Assembly (NCBI RefSeq): GCF_003260195.1
Contig: NZ_QEIH01000001.1
Location: forward strand, 620,001-684,000
Direction of reading: 5' to 3'
From: Lutibacter citreus
Lineage (GTDB): Bacteria > Bacteroidota > Bacteroidia > Flavobacteriales > Flavobacteriaceae
DNA length: 64,000 bases
The position numbers were made by a program, and so were the translations under genes. This document shows, piece after piece, positions 9,372 through 18,875 of the stretch (position 1 is the stretch's first letter; each line of letters begins with the position of its first letter). The notes below the pieces were generated by a model that had not been told where the DNA came from, ran no database searches, and saw only the letters and a list, made by a program, of their open reading frames with translations.

Positions 9372-10177
9372 GACTTATTTTTTTGTAAAATATTTATTGC
9401 TTTAATTTGGTCTGCAAAGAAACCACTTTTTTCTGGATATTTCAAACTTAAAATGCGGTAAGCTTTTATTGCATTTTCAAATTTATTTTGTTCTAGATAA
9501 ACTTTAGCTAAAGTTTCGGTCATTAAGCTATCATTTTCAGATGAGCTTTCTTTTGAAACGTCTTTGTTTATAGCGTTTTTATCTAAAGGTTTAATTTTTG
9601 GGTTTGTTTTTATAAACTTTTCAATTAAACTACTTTTATTAGGTTTTAATGGTTCTTTTTTTATTGAATGTTCTCTAATAATTGGTTTTTTTGAAGCTAA
9701 TTGCATCCATTCATTAAATGAATGTGGCTCTGAACTCTTAAAATTTAAAGGTTTGCCTATTTCTAAAATTTCAGAAGCGCTTTTTTTATTGTTATCTTCC
9801 TTTAATTTAGGTTTAATTGTTACAATTTGTTTTTTTTGCTTAGGTGTAATATTTTCTTTTTTATGAAAAACTTCAACAGTTATAGGTTCTATAACTTCTA
9901 TTTCTTCTAAAATAATTTCGTTGTTTGAAGATTTATTTGATAGATTTAATGACGTAATAAAATTAAAAAGCACTGAACGATCTATAGTATGTGCCGCCGT
10001 CTTTTTTAATGATTCATTATATTTAAAACTATTAGTATTATTTAAACCTTTTAATTGGAGCGCTCTTGCCAATTGAAAATAAGGATATTCATTTATAATT
10101 GCATCCAATTTTTCGGTTTTTGAAACGTCTATTGTTGTTGGGTCTTGCATTAATAAAGAAAACTCATTATTATTCAT
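9368..10177 (-). CDS. TPR-like protein of unknown role in the lptE-secG operon
   Basis: 269 residues, no signal peptide. The N-terminal part (LMQDPTTIDVSKTEKLDAIINEYPYFQLARALQLKGL) and the C-terminal 50 residues (TETLAKVYLEQNKFENAIKAYRILSLKYPEKS) look like tetratricopeptide helices. The middle is Lys-rich and probably disordered. I do not recognise a specific function. It lies between lptE (4 bp gap) and secG (4 bp overlap), a placement that suggests an envelope-biogenesis link, but that is inference from context only. Confidence 0.75.
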   Translation of the reverse strand: MNNNEFSLLMQDPTTIDVSKTEKLDAIINEYPYFQLARALQLKGLNNTNSFKYNESLKKTAAHTIDRSVLFNFITSLNLSNKSSNNEIILEEIEVIEPITVEVFHKKENITPKQKKQIVTIKPKLKEDNNKKSASEILEIGKPLNFKSSEPHSFNEWMQLASKKPIIREHSIKKEPLKPNKSSLIEKFIKTNPKIKPLDKNAINKDVSKESSSENDSLMTETLAKVYLEQNKFENAIKAYRILSLKYPEKSGFFADQIKAINILQKNKS

Positions 10178-10181
10178 AAAT

Positions 10182-10688
10182 TTACCATTTAGCTACAGAA
10201 GCATTAAAAATATCTTGGGTAATTCGTTCAATTATTTCATCAAAAGCATCATCCAATAAACCTCCTACTAATTGTGAACTTCCATCAAAATCATAATAAT
10301 GAGAAAATGTTGTTTCAAAGTTGTCATCTTCATTTTTATTATTGAAAAAACGAACATTAACAGTAATTGTTAATCTATTTTGCGCTGCAGTTTGCTCAGC
10401 AGTAGCAGTCATTGGATTAATTTTGTAGCCAGTAATTTCACCTTCAAATTGTAAATCACCGCCAGAACTAACTGATGTTAAATTGGTTTGAGTATCAAAT
10501 AAATCTCTAAAATCGGTTGTAAATGTTTGACTTAAAGAAGGCTCAACCAAAACTGCATTATTAGGGAAAAAATCTATTTGAATAGTTTTTACATCGGGAC
10601 TAATATTTGTACCGGTAAATGAATAAATACCACACTTAACAAGCGTAAAACTTACTAGTAGAGCTAAGGTTATACCAATTTTTTTCAT
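10182..10688 (-). CDS. lptE: LPS assembly lipoprotein LptE
   Basis: 168 residues. An N-terminal signal is followed by KCGIYSFTGTNISPDVKTIQIDFFPN, the Bacteroidota LptE start (C-G-x-Y-S-F-T-G), with Cys19 as the probable lipidated residue; Lys just before the Cys is unusual for a lipobox. The rest is a mixed alpha/beta domain ending in FDEIIERITQDIFNASVAKW. LptE plugs the LptD barrel that inserts LPS in the outer membrane. It is in the miaB-sigma54 regulator-lptE-TPR-secG operon, 51 bp after the regulator and 4 bp before the TPR gene. Confidence 0.88.
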   Translation of the reverse strand: MKKIGITLALLVSFTLVKCGIYSFTGTNISPDVKTIQIDFFPNNAVLVEPSLSQTFTTDFRDLFDTQTNLTSVSSGGDLQFEGEITGYKINPMTATAEQTAAQNRLTITVNVRFFNNKNEDDNFETTFSHYYDFDGSSQLVGGLLDDAFDEIIERITQDIFNASVAKW

Positions 10689-10739
10689 TTAATGTTTTTA
10701 GTGTTTTTAATATTTTTGAGTTCAAAGTTAATTATTAAA

Positions 10740-11972
10740 CTACAAATCGTATTGTTTTATTTTACGATATAATGTTCTTTCTGAAATTCCTAGTTCTTTT
10801 GCTGCGAGTTTTCTTTTACCATTATTTCGTTCTAATGATTTTTTAATTAATTCAATTTCTTTTTCTTGTATTGATAAACTTTCGTCAGAATCAATGGTTT
10901 CTGCAAAATGAAAATCTTCAGTGTCTGTATATTTTTCATTAATTCTAACTACTTCTACTTGATTATCTTGTTCTTTAAAAGATTTTTCTTGGTAAATTTT
11001 TTGAATCAATTTTTTGTTTTCTTCTTGAACTTCTGACGTGTCTTTCCCTTTTAATAAATCTAAAGTAAGTTTTTTTAAATCATTGATATCATTTCGCATA
11101 TCAAACAAGATTTTATACATAATTTCTCGTTCACTTGCAAAATCACTTTTAGAATTGTTGCTGCCAATAACAGAAGGAAGGTTTGTTCCTTTATTAGGTA
11201 AATATTGTAACAACCCTTCAGATGAAACTATTCTGTTTTCTTCAATTACAGATATTTGTTCAGCAATATTTCTTAGTTGACGAATATTTCCAGGGAAGCT
11301 GTAATTTTCTAAAAGTTTAACACCATCGTCAGTTAATCTAACTGTAGGCATTTTATATTTTTGCGCAAAATCGGAGGCAAATTTTCTAAATAATAAATGA
11401 ATATCTCCCAATCGTTCACGTAATGGTGGTAAATCAATTTCAATAGTGCTTAATCTGTAATATAAATCTTCTCTAAATTTACCTTTGTTAATGGCTTCCT
11501 GCATTTTTAAATTAGTTGCAGCTACTATGCGAACATCTGTTTTTTGAACTTTAGAAGAACCTACTTTAATAAATTCGCCATTTTCTAAAACTCTAAGCAG
11601 TCTTACCTGAGTAGTTAATGGTAGTTCACCTACTTCATCTAAAAATATTGTCCCACCATCAGCCACTTCAAAATAGCCATTTCTGGTAGCTGTGGCACCG
11701 GTAAAAGCCCCTTTTTCATGTCCGAAAAGTTCACTGTCTATGGTTCCTTCAGGAATTGCTCCACAGTTTACAGCAATATATTTGGCGTGTTTTCTATGCG
11801 ATAAATTATGAATTATTCTAGGGATATTTTCTTTACCAACACCACTTTCTCCTGTAACTAAAACTGAAATATCAGTAGGGGCTACTCTTATTGCCTTTTC
11901 TAATGAACGATTTAAATGAGCATCGTTTCCAATAATTCCAAATCGTTGTTTAATTACCTGCAGTGATTCCAT
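10740..11972 (-). CDS. Sigma-54-dependent transcriptional activator (AAA+/Fis type)
   Basis: 410 residues. A central AAA+ domain (about 12-245) has Walker A GESGVGKENI, the sigma54-contacting loop GAFTGA, Walker B GGTIFLDEVGELP and the arginine finger region LPPLRERLGDI. A C-terminal Fis-type helix-turn-helix has LAAKELGISERTLYRKIKQY. There is no N-terminal receiver, GAF or PAS domain, so the signal input is unknown; the linker (about 270-360) is coiled-coil-like. It should open sigma54 promoters. It starts 4 bp after miaB and lies upstream of lptE and secG. Confidence 0.93.
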   Translation of the reverse strand: MESLQVIKQRFGIIGNDAHLNRSLEKAIRVAPTDISVLVTGESGVGKENIPRIIHNLSHRKHAKYIAVNCGAIPEGTIDSELFGHEKGAFTGATATRNGYFEVADGGTIFLDEVGELPLTTQVRLLRVLENGEFIKVGSSKVQKTDVRIVAATNLKMQEAINKGKFREDLYYRLSTIEIDLPPLRERLGDIHLLFRKFASDFAQKYKMPTVRLTDDGVKLLENYSFPGNIRQLRNIAEQISVIEENRIVSSEGLLQYLPNKGTNLPSVIGSNNSKSDFASEREIMYKILFDMRNDINDLKKLTLDLLKGKDTSEVQEENKKLIQKIYQEKSFKEQDNQVEVVRINEKYTDTEDFHFAETIDSDESLSIQEKEIELIKKSLERNNGKRKLAAKELGISERTLYRKIKQYDL

Positions 11973-11976
11973 AATC

Positions 11977-13410
11977 TTAAATTCTTTTTCCTAATAGCGT
12001 TCCAGATGTACAATTTTCAACTATAATATTAACAAAATCACCAATTTGTTCGTCTCCTTTTTCAAAAATTACCATAGCATTTTGTGAATTTCGCCCTTTC
12101 CAATGTAAATCAGATTTTTTTGAAGTTCCTTCAATTAAAACTTCATATTTTTTACCAATAAATTCCTGCATTCTAAGCATACCATGACTACGTTGTAATT
12201 GAATTATTTCATTCAATCTCCTTTTCTTATCTTCAATTGGAACGTCGTCTATCATACGTTTTTCGGCAGGTGTTCCTGGTCTTTCAGAATAGGCAAACAT
12301 AAAACCGAAGTCGTATTTTACATATTCCATTAAACTTAAGGTATCCTTGTGTTCTTCTTCTGTTTCACCACAAAAACCTGTAATCATATCTTGTGATAAG
12401 GCACAGTCTGGCAATATTTTTCTAATATTATCAACTAATTCTATATATTCTTCACGGGTATGTTGTCTGTTCATTCTGTTTAAAACAGAAGTACTTCCAG
12501 ATTGAACAGGTAAATGTATGTATTTACATATGTTTTCGTGTTTTGCCATTGTGTGGATAACATCTAAACTCATATCTTGAGGATTAGATGTTGAAAAACG
12601 AAAACGGGTTTTTGGAAATTCAGTGGCTGCTAAATCTAATAATTGAGCAAAATCAACAGCTGTTGCTTGAGCTATTTCTGAGGCGTTTTTAAAATCTTTT
12701 TTTAATCCACCACCATACCAAAGGTAGCTATCTACATTTTGGCCCAGTAAAGTTATTTCTTTATAATTATTGGCTACTAAACCTCTTATTTCTTCTAAAA
12801 TGCTTTTCGGGTCTCTACTTCTTTCACGTCCACGAGTAAATGGTACAACGCAAAAAGTACACATATTATCACAACCTCTAGTAATTGAAACAAATGCTGA
12901 AACACCATTACTATTTAATCTTACAGGAGAAACATCTCCGTAAGTTTCTTCTTTAGATAAAATAACATTTACGGCGTCACGCCCTTCACTAACTTCTTCT
13001 AATAAATTAGGTAAATCTCTATAAGCATCTGGTCCAACAACCAAATCAACTATTTTTTCTTCTTCTAAAAATTTAGTTTTTAAACGTTCAGCCATACAAC
13101 CTAAAACACCAACTTTCATTGTTGGGTTTATTTTTTTTACAGCATTATATTTTTGCAAACGTTTACGAACGGTTTGTTCTGCCTTTTCTCTAATAGAACA
13201 AGTATTTACCAAAACAAGATCGGCTTCTTCCAGTAAATGAGTGGTATTGTAACCTTCCTTTGAAAGTATTGAAGCAACAATTTCTGTGTCATTTAAATTC
13301 ATTTGGCAACCATAACTTTCTATATAAAGTTTTTTATGGTTTCCATCTATCTTATCCGTTAAAAGCGCTTGTCCTTGCTTTTTTTCTTCTATAACTTTTT
13401 CGCTACCCAT
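11977..13410 (-). CDS. miaB: tRNA-2-methylthio-N6-dimethylallyladenosine synthase MiaB
   Basis: 477 residues from the chosen start. N-terminal UPF0004 domain with three cluster-binding Cys (YGCQMN, NTCSIREKAE, LGCMAERL), radical SAM core with RGCDNMCTFCVVPFTRGRE (CxxxCxxC), and a C-terminal TRAM domain (YEVLIEGTSKKS). It methylthiolates i6A37 in tRNAs reading UNN codons. A longer frame begins at a TTG at 13443, but a TATCTTTG -7 element at 13429-13436 places the transcript start after that codon, so the ATG at 13410 (MGSEKVIEEKKQ) is the better start. It is the first gene of a five-gene operon. Confidence 0.96.
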   Translation of the reverse strand: MGSEKVIEEKKQGQALLTDKIDGNHKKLYIESYGCQMNLNDTEIVASILSKEGYNTTHLLEEADLVLVNTCSIREKAEQTVRKRLQKYNAVKKINPTMKVGVLGCMAERLKTKFLEEEKIVDLVVGPDAYRDLPNLLEEVSEGRDAVNVILSKEETYGDVSPVRLNSNGVSAFVSITRGCDNMCTFCVVPFTRGRERSRDPKSILEEIRGLVANNYKEITLLGQNVDSYLWYGGGLKKDFKNASEIAQATAVDFAQLLDLAATEFPKTRFRFSTSNPQDMSLDVIHTMAKHENICKYIHLPVQSGSTSVLNRMNRQHTREEYIELVDNIRKILPDCALSQDMITGFCGETEEEHKDTLSLMEYVKYDFGFMFAYSERPGTPAEKRMIDDVPIEDKKRRLNEIIQLQRSHGMLRMQEFIGKKYEVLIEGTSKKSDLHWKGRNSQNAMVIFEKGDEQIGDFVNIIVENCTSGTLLGKRI

Positions 13411-13428
13411 TATTTTTTTATTGGATTG

Positions 13429-13436
13429 CAAAGATA
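13429..13436 (-). promoter_or_regulatory. -7 promoter element of the miaB-secG operon
   Basis: The minus strand reads TATCTTTG, an exact TAnnTTTG match, 19 bp before the ATG at 13410. No clean -33 is seen. It decides the miaB start codon. Confidence 0.5.
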
Positions 13437-13565
13437 TAACCAATTTTTCTAAAATATGACATATTGGCAGAAAATTAACATTTTCAAATTGTATTTTTAA
13501 AAGTGATTAATCCCTTGTTTTTGGAGGGTTAAATGTTGATATTCAGATGGTAAATTAAAAATATA

Positions 13566-13573
13566 TAATTTTG
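13566..13573 (+). promoter_or_regulatory. -7 promoter element of the LVIVD lipoprotein gene
   Basis: TAATTTTG matches TAnnTTTG, 93 bp before the gene. I see no -33 element at the usual spacing. Confidence 0.35.
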
Positions 13574-13665
13574 TGTAGCGTTTTAAAGAATTTACACGTA
13601 TTAATAAGGTAGGCTTGTTCTAAAATACAAATTGATGATAGTATTAACTACTAAACCAAACTAAA

Positions 13666-14919
13666 ATGAAAACTAAAAATATTTTTTTAATTTTTGCAAC
13701 ACTTTTATTTATGCTTTCGTGTAATGAAAAAGATGATAATCTTGAAACCGTAAATGTTGCAAAAGCGGAGTATATGTCGCTCAAAGCTTTAAGAAGTTCT
13801 GTTGATATAATAGCTCCAAGACCAATTGATGAATCAGGGAAAATATACGCATATAAAAATCTTGTATTGGTTAATGATGTTGAAAAAGGAATTCATATTA
13901 TAGATAATTCCAATCCAGCTCAACCTGTTAAAAAAGCATTTATTAAAATTATAGCCAATAAAGACATGGAGATTAAAGGCGATTTTTTATATGCCGATAG
14001 TTTAATGGATTTAGTGGTTTTTGACATTTCAGATTTAAATAACATTTTTGAAGTAGCTAGATTAGAAGATGTGTTTCCTTGGTATGTTCCAATGCCTTTA
14101 GTAGATAATTTAATTGTTGATTACGGAGAGGGAGATAATACTCAAAATGAAATTATTGTAGGTTGGGATATTTCTCAAGAACGAAGAAATATTGAAGATG
14201 TGAAAAATGATTATAATACAGGAGGGGTGTTTTTTGATAATACTTTTGCTTTAGCTTCTTCAGAATCAACTGGGCAAGGAGGTTCTTTAGCAAGATTTAA
14301 AATTGTTGATGAATATTTATATGCGGTTGATAGTCATAATATAAATATTTTTAATATTTCGAATTTAGAAAAACCTAGAGAATTAAATGATGTTCATGCG
14401 GGTTTTGATATTGAAACTATCTTTAATAGAGGAGATCAATTATTTTTGGGAAGTATGAGTGGAATGTATATTTATGATATTTCAAAACCGGGCTCACCTC
14501 AATTTGTGTCAGAATTTCAGCACGGTACAGCTTGTGATCCTGTTGTAGTTGATGATAAATATGCGTATATTACGCTAAGAGCTGGGAATTTTTGTGGTGC
14601 ATTTGATAGTAGTTTAGAAATTGTAGATGTTTCTGATATTTATAATATTGAACACGTTAAATCTTATTCTATGGACAACCCATACGGCTTGGGAATAAAG
14701 GATGATTTACTTTTTATATGTGATGGTACTTCAGGATTAAAGGTGTACAATAAAGAAAATGTTGAAGAGCTTAAATTAATAAATACTTTTAAAAATATAA
14801 ATACTTTTGATGTAATTCCAATGGAAAATAATTTGTTGTTAATAGGTGATAATACACTTTATCAATACAAATATTCAGGTGAAAGCATTGATTTATTGAG
14901 TGAGTTTCATTTAAATTAA
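13666..14919 (+). CDS. LVIVD-repeat surface lipoprotein
   Basis: 417 residues. Lipoprotein signal MKTKNIFLIFATLLFMLSC (Cys19). The rest consists of repeats of the LVIVD type, each with a tyrosine/valine strand followed by 'xxIxDxSxP': HIIDNSNPAQPV, LVVFDISDLNNI, INIFNISNLEKPRE, MYIYDISKPGSPQ and LEIVDVSDIYNI. Such repeats form beta-propeller-like domains, generally exported and of unknown ligand. It stands alone, with a strong hairpin just downstream. Function beyond an envelope-anchored propeller is not known. Confidence 0.85.
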   Translation: MKTKNIFLIFATLLFMLSCNEKDDNLETVNVAKAEYMSLKALRSSVDIIAPRPIDESGKIYAYKNLVLVNDVEKGIHIIDNSNPAQPVKKAFIKIIANKDMEIKGDFLYADSLMDLVVFDISDLNNIFEVARLEDVFPWYVPMPLVDNLIVDYGEGDNTQNEIIVGWDISQERRNIEDVKNDYNTGGVFFDNTFALASSESTGQGGSLARFKIVDEYLYAVDSHNINIFNISNLEKPRELNDVHAGFDIETIFNRGDQLFLGSMSGMYIYDISKPGSPQFVSEFQHGTACDPVVVDDKYAYITLRAGNFCGAFDSSLEIVDVSDIYNIEHVKSYSMDNPYGLGIKDDLLFICDGTSGLKVYNKENVEELKLINTFKNINTFDVIPMENNLLLIGDNTLYQYKYSGESIDLLSEFHLN

Positions 14920-14936
14920 TAATTTATTTAGTTAGT

Positions 14937-14963
14937 AAAAGCAGGCTCTACAGCCTGCTTTTC
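14937..14963 (+). terminator. Terminator of the LVIVD gene
   Basis: AAAAGCAGGCT / AGCCTGCTTTT with a 4-nt loop, followed by a T-rich tract, 18 bp after the stop codon. Confidence 0.9.
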
Positions 14964-14982
14964 TGTTTTTTTGTAAATTGTA

Positions 14983-15015
14983 TTTGATAAGTTTTAAAAA
15001 TCTTATATACATTTG
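14983..15015 (+). promoter_or_regulatory. Promoter of topA
   Basis: TTTG (14983-14986), 21-bp spacer, TACATTTG (15008-15015): a full Bacteroidota -33/-7 pair, 57 bp upstream of topA. It may also drive the following arginase-fold gene, which starts 47 bp after topA. Confidence 0.65.
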
Positions 15016-15071
15016 CAAACCTAAAACACCAAATATCTGAATGGTGTATTTTATCTAAAAAGAGAATATTT

Positions 15072-17555
15072 ATGGCAAAAAACTTGGTAATAGTAGAGTC
15101 ACCTGCAAAAGCAAAAACAATAGAAAAATTTTTGGGAAAAGATTTTCAAGTAGAATCTAGTTTTGGACATATTGCAGATTTACCATCTAAAGAAATAGGA
15201 ATTGATGTTGAAGGCGATTTTATGCCTAAATATATAGTCTCTACTGATAAGAAGGCAGTTGTAAAAAAACTGAAAGATTTAGCAAAGAAAGTTGATACAG
15301 TTTGGTTGGCTTCGGATGAGGATCGCGAGGGAGAAGCAATTGCTTGGCACTTATTTGAGCAGTTAAAACTAAAAGATACTAACACAAAACGTATTGTTTT
15401 TCACGAAATTACAAAAAAAGCAATATTAAAAGCTGTTGAGAATCCAAGAAGTATAGATTACAATTTAGTTAATGCTCAACAAGCAAGAAGAGTGTTGGAT
15501 AGGTTGGTGGGGTATGAATTATCACCTGTACTTTGGAGAAAAATAAAAGGAGGTTTATCTGCCGGAAGGGTACAATCTGTAGCAGTTAGATTAATTGTTG
15601 AAAGAGAAAGAGAAATTACAAGTTTTAAACCAGTTGCATCTTATAAAGTAGTAGCAGAATTTTCAAATTCAGAAGGGAAAAAGTTTAAAGCTAATTTACC
15701 AAAGAATTTTAAAACAAAGAAAGATGCAGAAGCATTTTTAAATTCTTGTATTGCGGCTGATTTTAAAGTTGATGATTTACAGAAAAAGCCAGCAAAAAAG
15801 TCTCCTGCAGCGCCTTTTACAACATCTACCTTGCAGCAAGAAGCTTCAAGAAAATTATATTTTCCAGTTGCCAAAACAATGATGATGGCGCAACGATTAT
15901 ATGAAGCAGGTTTAATAACCTATATGAGAACAGATAGTGTAAATTTATCTGATGATGCAAAAATTAATGCACAAGAAGAAATTACATCTTCATATGGAGC
16001 GGAATATAGCAAGCCAAGAAGTTTTAGTAATAAAACTAAAGGTGCACAAGAAGCGCATGAGGCTATTAGACCTACTGATATGAGTACTCATACTGTTTCT
16101 GTTGATTATGATCAGGACAGATTATATGATTTGATTTGGAAAAGAACGCTTGCTTCACAAATGAGTGATGCTCAATTGGAAAGAACGAATGTTAAAATTT
16201 CTAATTCAAATAATAAAACAATTTTCACTGCAAATGGTGAAATGATAAAGTTTGATGGTTTCTTAAAAGTATATTTAGAAGGAACCGATAATGAAGATGA
16301 AGAGCAAGATGGTATGTTACCAAATTTAACAATTGGAGATTTGCTTTCTAATGAGAATATTATTGCCACAGAACGTTATTCAAGACCACCTTACAGATAT
16401 ACTGAAGCTTCTTTAGTTAAGAGATTAGAAGAGCTAGGGATCGGAAGACCATCTACTTATGCGCCAACAATTTCAACTATTCAAAGAAGAGAATATGTTG
16501 TGAAAGGAGCAATTGATGGAGTAGATAGAGATTATACTCAAATTATATTAAGTAACGATAAGGTTGTTTCTGAAGTATTAACAGAAAAAGTAGGTTCGGA
16601 TAAAGGGAAAATTGTTCCAACTGATATTGGAAATATTGTAAACGATTTTTTAGTTGAAAACTTTTCAAACGTGTTAGATTTTGGATTTACGGCTAAGGTT
16701 GAATCTGAATTTGATGATATTGCTGAAGGAAAGGAAGATTGGATTGAAATGATTAAAGATTTTTATAAAACGTTTCACCCAATAGTTGAAGATGTTGCAG
16801 CAAATGCAGAAAGAGCTAAAGGAGAACGTTTGTTAGGAATTGATCCTGATAGCGGTAAAAATGTATACGCTAGGTTAGGTAGGTTTGGAGCAATGGTTCA
16901 AATTGGAGAAGCTACAGACGAGGAAAAACCAAAATTTGCGAGCTTACAAGGAGATCAAACCTTAACAACAATTACCTATGAAGAGGCAATGGATTTATTT
17001 AAACTTCCTAAAACCATTGGTGAATATGAAGATGTTGATGTAATAGTTGCAAGTGGACGATTTGGCCCGTACATTAAATTTGATAAAATGTTTGTGTCTA
17101 TTCCAAGAGATGAGAACCCAATGTCTGTTGATTTAAACAGAGCTATTGAGTTAATTAAAGAAAAACAAGAAGCAGACGCACCTATTGGAACATATGAAGA
17201 TTTACCAATTCAAAAAGGAGTAGGAAGGTTTGGGCCATTTATAAAATGGAATAGTATGTTTATTAATGTTAATAAAAAATACGATTTTGATAATCTTACC
17301 AGAGAAAATTTGGTTGAATTAATTGAAGACAAAAAAAGAAAAGAAATTGAAAAAGTAATCCACAATTGGGAAGAAGAAGGTATTAGAGTTGAAAAGGCAC
17401 GTTGGGGAAGATTTAATATTTTAAAAGGTAAAATAAAAATAGAATTACCAAAAACCGTTGATGCGACCAAGCTAACTCTAGAAGAAGTGAAAGGAATAAT
17501 AGAAAAAAAAGCACCAAAAAAGAAAACTACTAAAAGAAAAACTAAAAAGAAATAA
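15072..17555 (+). CDS. topA: DNA topoisomerase I (type IA)
   Basis: 827 residues. N-terminal Toprim domain (VIVESPAKAKTIEKFLG; acidic DEDREGEAIAWHL), then the type IA core with the catalytic tyrosine in LITYMRTDSVNLS and the RYTEASLVKRLEELGIGRPSTYA block. Instead of Cys4 zinc fingers the C-terminus has several short topo C-terminal repeats (RLGRFGAMVQIGE, ASGRFGPYIKF, GVGRFGPFIKWN, RWGRFNILKGK) and a Lys-rich tail, which is the Bacteroidota form. It relaxes negative supercoils. The gene precedes the arginase-fold gene and gldKLMN on the same strand. Confidence 0.98.
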   Translation: MAKNLVIVESPAKAKTIEKFLGKDFQVESSFGHIADLPSKEIGIDVEGDFMPKYIVSTDKKAVVKKLKDLAKKVDTVWLASDEDREGEAIAWHLFEQLKLKDTNTKRIVFHEITKKAILKAVENPRSIDYNLVNAQQARRVLDRLVGYELSPVLWRKIKGGLSAGRVQSVAVRLIVEREREITSFKPVASYKVVAEFSNSEGKKFKANLPKNFKTKKDAEAFLNSCIAADFKVDDLQKKPAKKSPAAPFTTSTLQQEASRKLYFPVAKTMMMAQRLYEAGLITYMRTDSVNLSDDAKINAQEEITSSYGAEYSKPRSFSNKTKGAQEAHEAIRPTDMSTHTVSVDYDQDRLYDLIWKRTLASQMSDAQLERTNVKISNSNNKTIFTANGEMIKFDGFLKVYLEGTDNEDEEQDGMLPNLTIGDLLSNENIIATERYSRPPYRYTEASLVKRLEELGIGRPSTYAPTISTIQRREYVVKGAIDGVDRDYTQIILSNDKVVSEVLTEKVGSDKGKIVPTDIGNIVNDFLVENFSNVLDFGFTAKVESEFDDIAEGKEDWIEMIKDFYKTFHPIVEDVAANAERAKGERLLGIDPDSGKNVYARLGRFGAMVQIGEATDEEKPKFASLQGDQTLTTITYEEAMDLFKLPKTIGEYEDVDVIVASGRFGPYIKFDKMFVSIPRDENPMSVDLNRAIELIKEKQEADAPIGTYEDLPIQKGVGRFGPFIKWNSMFINVNKKYDFDNLTRENLVELIEDKKRKEIEKVIHNWEEEGIRVEKARWGRFNILKGKIKIELPKTVDATKLTLEEVKGIIEKKAPKKKTTKRKTKKK

Positions 17556-17602
17556 GATTTTTAGTTATCTTGCCGTCCGAAATAGTGCTTTAACCCCTTA
17601 GA

Positions 17603-18763
17603 ATGAATTTCGATTACTTAAATCCCGTTGATAATTCTATATTATCTTTTATAGAAATGCAGTCCGACCGCACATTTGGACAATGCATTGATATATATTC
17701 AGATAAGAGTAGTCAACCTGATTTAATAAATAAAAAAATTGCAATTATCGGTGTTTTGGACGGAAGAGGTTCCGTTGGAAATAACGGTACAGGTACAAAT
17801 CTTAACGAAATCCGTAAAGAATTATATAAATTATATCCTGGAAATTGGCCAGTTAATGTGGTGGATTTAGGAGATATAGTTGAAGGGCATACAATTAAAG
17901 ATACTTATTTTGCCTTGGGTGAATCACTCGAATATTTGATAAAAAATAAAATTATCCCAATAATTATTGGTGGAGGTCAGGATTTAACATATGCAAATTA
18001 TAGAGCATATGATAAATTAGAGCAGACAGTAAATATTGTTGCGGTTGATAATAAGTTTGATTTAGGTTCAATAGAAGATGAATTAGCTTCAAACTCATAT
18101 TTGAGTAAGGTTGTAATGAACGAACCTAATAATTTATTTAATTTTTGCAATTTAGGGTATCAAACCTATTTTAATTCACAAGATGAATTAGATTTGTTAG
18201 ATAGCTTGTTTTTTGAAACGCACAGATTAGGAGAACTAGTAAACGATATTAAAATTGTTGAACCAATATTAAGAGATGCTGATATTGTTAGTGTAGATAT
18301 ATCCTCTATTAAAAATTCTTATGCTCCAGCAAATAAAAATGCTGGTCCTAATGGACTTTCAGGAGCGGAAATTTGTGCAATCTCCAGATATGCAGGAATA
18401 AGTGATAAAGTTTCCTCATTTGGTATTTTTGAATATAATCCTATTTTTGACGATAAAAATCAAACGGCTCAATTAATTTCTCAAATGATTTGGTATTTCA
18501 TAGAGGGGTATAATTATAGAGCTCATGATTATCCTTTTGGTCTAAAAGATCAATATAAAAAGTTTATTGTTCCAATAGAAGATCAAATATTACATTTTTA
18601 TAAGAGTCATAAAAGTGGAAGATGGTGGATGGAAATAGATATAAGTAATAATAATAAATTTAAAAGACATGCGTTAATACCTTGTACATATCAAGATTAT
18701 ATAAGTGCAAGTAATCAAGATATCCCTGAAAGATGGATAAGAACATTAAAAAAGTTGGTATAA
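17603..18763 (+). CDS. Arginase/formimidoylglutamase-fold protein with degraded metal site
   Basis: 386 residues with the ureohydrolase fold pattern. The three metal-binding motifs are recognisable but altered: the usual GGxH is GGGQD, the usual DAHxD is VDNKFD, and the usual SxDxDxxDPxxAP is SVDISSIKNSYAP. Thus at least three of the six Mn ligands are replaced (His to Gln, His to Lys, Asp to Ser or Asn). The C-terminal 90 residues (about 300-386, with KSGRWWMEIDI and HALIPCTYQDYISAS) extend past the usual domain. It lies between topA and gldK; from memory this neighbour is common near gldKLMN in flavobacteria. I infer a non-catalytic scaffold or binding role, possibly tied to type IX secretion. 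Without activity data this remains open. Confidence 0.78.
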   Translation: MNFDYLNPVDNSILSFIEMQSDRTFGQCIDIYSDKSSQPDLINKKIAIIGVLDGRGSVGNNGTGTNLNEIRKELYKLYPGNWPVNVVDLGDIVEGHTIKDTYFALGESLEYLIKNKIIPIIIGGGQDLTYANYRAYDKLEQTVNIVAVDNKFDLGSIEDELASNSYLSKVVMNEPNNLFNFCNLGYQTYFNSQDELDLLDSLFFETHRLGELVNDIKIVEPILRDADIVSVDISSIKNSYAPANKNAGPNGLSGAEICAISRYAGISDKVSSFGIFEYNPIFDDKNQTAQLISQMIWYFIEGYNYRAHDYPFGLKDQYKKFIVPIEDQILHFYKSHKSGRWWMEIDISNNNKFKRHALIPCTYQDYISASNQDIPERWIRTLKKLV

Positions 18764-18875
18764 TTTTTCAGATTATATATAATAAAATATAATTTTAACA
18801 GTTTAAACTGATTAAATATTATTGTATTTTAAAATAATTAGTAATACGTTTACCATAACAGAACAAAAAATTAAT

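Noticed and set aside
13411..13443. Longer miaB frame starting at TTG 13443
   Set aside because: The TATCTTTG -7 element lies inside this extension, so it would not be in the mRNA.
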